Shown here one piece after another: positions 7,632 to 8,944 of a DNA stretch of 8,944 bases. The notes below the pieces were generated by a model. The model was not told the origin of the DNA. It ran no database searches and saw only the letters and a program-made list of their open reading frames with translations. The DNA comes from DASRCB01 sp035653295 (GTDB lineage Bacteria; Acidobacteriota; Terriglobia; Bryobacterales; Bryobacteraceae). The DNA is taken from NCBI GenBank assembly GCA_035653295.1, contig DASRCB010000409.1, positions 1 through 8,944 on the forward strand, read 5' to 3'. Both the position numbers and the translations under genes were made by a program. How positions within the stretch are numbered: position 1 is the stretch's first letter; each line of letters begins with the position of its first letter.

Positions 7632-7686
7632 TCCCGGAGCAGCAGAACGAGCTGCCATGCCGTTCTGCCGCGCGATTCGCGTGCTT

Positions 7687-7726
7687 TGGAGAATAGCACC
7701 ACTGTTCGGAGCGGTGAAATTCTCCA
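7687..7726 (-). terminator. stem-loop downstream of tRNA-Val
   Basis: TGGAGAAT (7687-7694) and ATTCTCCA (7719-7726) form a perfect 8-bp stem. A 2x2 internal loop is followed by CACC/GGTG (7697-7700 and 7713-7716) around a 12-base loop. On the minus strand it begins 40 bases after the tRNA 3' end. It may terminate or help process the tRNA transcript. Neither strand has a T-tract after it. Confidence 0.4.
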
Positions 7727-7766
7727 TTCGGATTAGCTCGTCCGTAGCAGTCGAAATGATGGGTTG

Positions 7767-7843
7767 TGGTGGGCGGTCGCGGGCTCGAACCGCGGACCTC
7801 CTGCTTGTAAGGCAGGCGCTCTAACCGGCTGAGCTAACCGCCC
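7767..7843 (-). tRNA. tRNA-Val (anticodon UAC)
   Basis: The full cloverleaf is present. Acceptor GGGCGGT pairs with ACCGCCC; the D-stem is GCTC/GAGC; the anticodon stem CCTGC/GCAGG encloses loop CTTACAA, giving anticodon TAC; there is a 5-base variable loop and a T-arm CGCGG/CCGCG with loop TTCGAGC. The discriminator is A, and CCA is encoded at 7769-7767. Length is 77 with CCA. It reads the valine codons GUA/GUG. It stands alone, convergent with the chitinase gene, with no clear promoter in the bases upstream of 7843. Confidence 0.97.
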
Positions 7844-8029
7844 CTGGGTGCCGGGACCAATGGCTTGCCGCGGTCCTGCGCTGCCGTCGGCTGCGAGGTA
7901 CGGAAGGATGTACGGGAGGCGATGACACACACGGGCCGCCCCGTTCCGTTCCGACGAGTCCAGCGGATGGCCATGGAACCAGCCTACCAGAGGCTCGCGC
8001 ATCCAGCCCCGTGGCGCTGGTCTCGGCTC

Positions 8030-8222
8030 GCCGTGCCGGCTTTCGAGCGCCCGCTCCGAGACGTGCCTGTGTGGTCTGGCCCGCCTTCGCTTCGCGGGCC
8101 GACTGAGCAGTCCCCATCTCGGCATGTTCGGTGATCCGGTTGTGCCGCAGATCGTGACCGCGTAACCGCTTCAGCCGGCCTCCGTCGTGGTTTTGGCGCC
8201 GCGTCTCTCGTTCCCTGAACCG
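8030..8222 (-). pseudogene. decayed tyrosine recombinase/integrase fragment
   Basis: In the 431-base stretch without an intact gene (7844-8274), the minus strand keeps pieces of a phage-integrase catalytic domain in different frames. TTTEAG (about 8193-8176) continues as LKRLRGHDLRHNRITEHAEMG (about 8174-8112) after what looks like a one-base deletion. HVSERALES (8065-8039) follows in another frame. These match in order the usual 'T.AGLK.LR.HDLRH.AITELAE...GHVS.RMLEHYSH' block. The HxxR pair and the HVS histidine survive. The sequence where the nucleophilic tyrosine should be (LEHYSH) now reads LESRH, so the enzyme is dead. The assignment is by eye from known family motifs. The rest of 7844-8274 shows nothing else I can name. 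Confidence 0.5.
8078..8100. repeat. perfect inverted repeat inside the recombinase remnant
   Basis: GGCCCGC (8078-8084) and GCGGGCC (8094-8100) flank a 9-base centre, CTTCGCTTC. The palindrome lies where the recombinase remnant loses alignment between its HDLRH and HVS blocks. It could therefore be a small inserted palindromic element. Confidence 0.35.
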
Positions 8223-8274
8223 CTGATGCTGAGATGGCGAATGACCAGAGCCCGACGCTGCAATTGATTCATCC

Positions 8275-8823
8275 ATGGGCCTGGATATCGTCGCGTTCCA
8301 CGAAACGCGTCGCGGTTTCATGGAAGCGTTCGGAACAGAACGTCGGCAGATCAGGCCATTAACGCCGCTTCAAGAGTTGCTGTCAAATCGTTATAGACGC
8401 GAGAACTGGCGCAGGATTCAAGGCGCGATGAAGCTCGGGCTTCCCGCCCTCCAGTATTCCGCCCGCGTGGTATGGACACTGCTTTCCGCCGGACTTGTCC
8501 TTGCAGTTACGGCAGGCATCTACGGTCGTGTGGGTGTTGTCGGAACTGTATTGTTGTTTCTTCCGGGGTTGATGCTAAGTGGCCTGCTACTCAGGGTGTC
8601 GCGGGGACTTGCGGTGGCATTCCCGAAGCCCGACGCCACGGTCGGCGATCTTGCGCGAGACGTACTTGTCGCTAACTACACCCAGCTCGCGCAGGAAACT
8701 GGCGGATGGAACGACCGCGATGTCTGGGTAACATTGTGCCGGGTTATCGTCAGGCATACCGGCGTCGCACGCGAAAAGATTACGCCGGAGGCGGACTTTG
8801 TGTACGTCCTGCGCATGGACTAA
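8275..8823 (+). CDS. small two-TM protein with circularly permuted acyl-carrier-like ends
   Basis: A 182-residue protein of unknown function. Two hydrophobic helices lie at about 63-84 and 87-109, so both ends should face the cytoplasm. The C-terminal part (about 148-182, VWVTLCRVIV...GV..EKITPEADFVYVLRMD) resembles ACP helix I and loop up to the Asp of the D-S-L motif, where the protein stops. Residues 121-131 (ATVGDLARDVL) resemble the last ACP helix. The N-terminus MGLDIVAFHETRRGFMEAFG resembles the ACP segment just after the serine (S-L-D-x-V-E...), with Gly in place of Ser. ACP parts therefore appear in the order II, (TM pair), IV, I, with no phosphopantetheine site. I believe MGLD-start proteins ending in a D-L-G-x-D-like tail occur elsewhere, which supports this ATG despite no visible Shine-Dalgarno sequence. 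The function is not known. Confidence 0.72.
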   Translation: MGLDIVAFHETRRGFMEAFGTERRQIRPLTPLQELLSNRYRRENWRRIQGAMKLGLPALQYSARVVWTLLSAGLVLAVTAGIYGRVGVVGTVLLFLPGLMLSGLLLRVSRGLAVAFPKPDATVGDLARDVLVANYTQLAQETGGWNDRDVWVTLCRVIVRHTGVAREKITPEADFVYVLRMD

Positions 8824-8944
8824 AGGTTCAGCGCCCGCCGCATTCATACGTCAGAGGGCACGCGGTGCTGTGGTCGCGCCCCGGTTTACGGGCGACGCCC
8901 GTTCCCGATACGCTGAGCTTGTTGTGAATCGTCCGTTTGTATTA
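8824..8944. other. region after the last gene; short hairpin only
   Basis: No coding region is supported to the end of the window. ACGGGC (8888-8893) and GCCCGT (8897-8902) form a 6-bp stem with a 3-base loop, 65 bases after the stop codon. Without a T-tract it is only a weak terminator candidate. Confidence 0.25.

Noticed and set aside
7733..8125. Minus-strand open frame across the tRNA and upstream region
   Set aside because: The stretch GRLAQPVRAPALQAGGPRFEP is the well-known spurious translation of a tRNA gene. Only its HVSERALES part is of interest, as a recombinase relic.

Overview
The window is GC-rich bacterial DNA that I would place in the Acidobacteriota, near Solibacter/Bryobacter. 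The reasons are a CadC-like regulator with a WD40-type (PD40) beta-propeller sensor, a secreted enzyme carrying long Ig-like repeats of the 'SPSSG...FTFTYSDPNGW' kind, frequent TTG starts, and remnants of the tyrosine recombinases common in these genomes. The placement rests on recognised protein style, not on a marker gene.

Layout. (1) Positions 1-930, + strand: C-terminal part of an EmrB/QacA-type (DHA2) drug-efflux permease whose start lies outside the window. (2) Positions 952-4359, - strand: a two-gene unit transcribed leftwards. It holds a membrane-bound winged-helix regulator with a PD40 propeller, then a TPR-repeat protein. The two reading frames are in phase and separated by one TAG and 19 open codons. 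(3) Positions 4360-4548: a divergent control region with a good -10 for the regulator, three direct repeats (CGTTTTCA, CGTTTTCA, CGATTTCA) at an exact 11-bp period, a hairpin and a strong Shine-Dalgarno sequence for the next gene. (4) Positions 4549-7533, + strand: a secreted GH18 chitinase-like enzyme with an intact DxxDxDxE motif and four C-terminal Ig-like repeats of about 145-153 residues. (5) Positions 7534-7766: two stem-loops between convergent genes. (6) Positions 7767-7843, - strand: tRNA-Val(UAC) with encoded CCA. (7) Positions 7844-8274: no intact gene, but a decayed tyrosine-recombinase fragment on the - strand. (8) Positions 8275-8823, + strand: a small two-TM protein whose ends look like the two halves of an acyl carrier protein in circularly permuted order, without the phosphopantetheine serine. 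(9) Positions 8824-8944: no gene seen.

How the genes may work together. The regulator and chitinase genes diverge from one short region. The 11-bp direct repeats there are the geometry expected for OmpR/PhoB-type winged helices binding head to tail. The simplest model is a one-component membrane sensor whose propeller detects something outside the cytoplasm and controls the chitinase and perhaps its own operon. This is inference from layout and motif spacing. The efflux pump, the tRNA and the ACP-like protein show no evident link to it.
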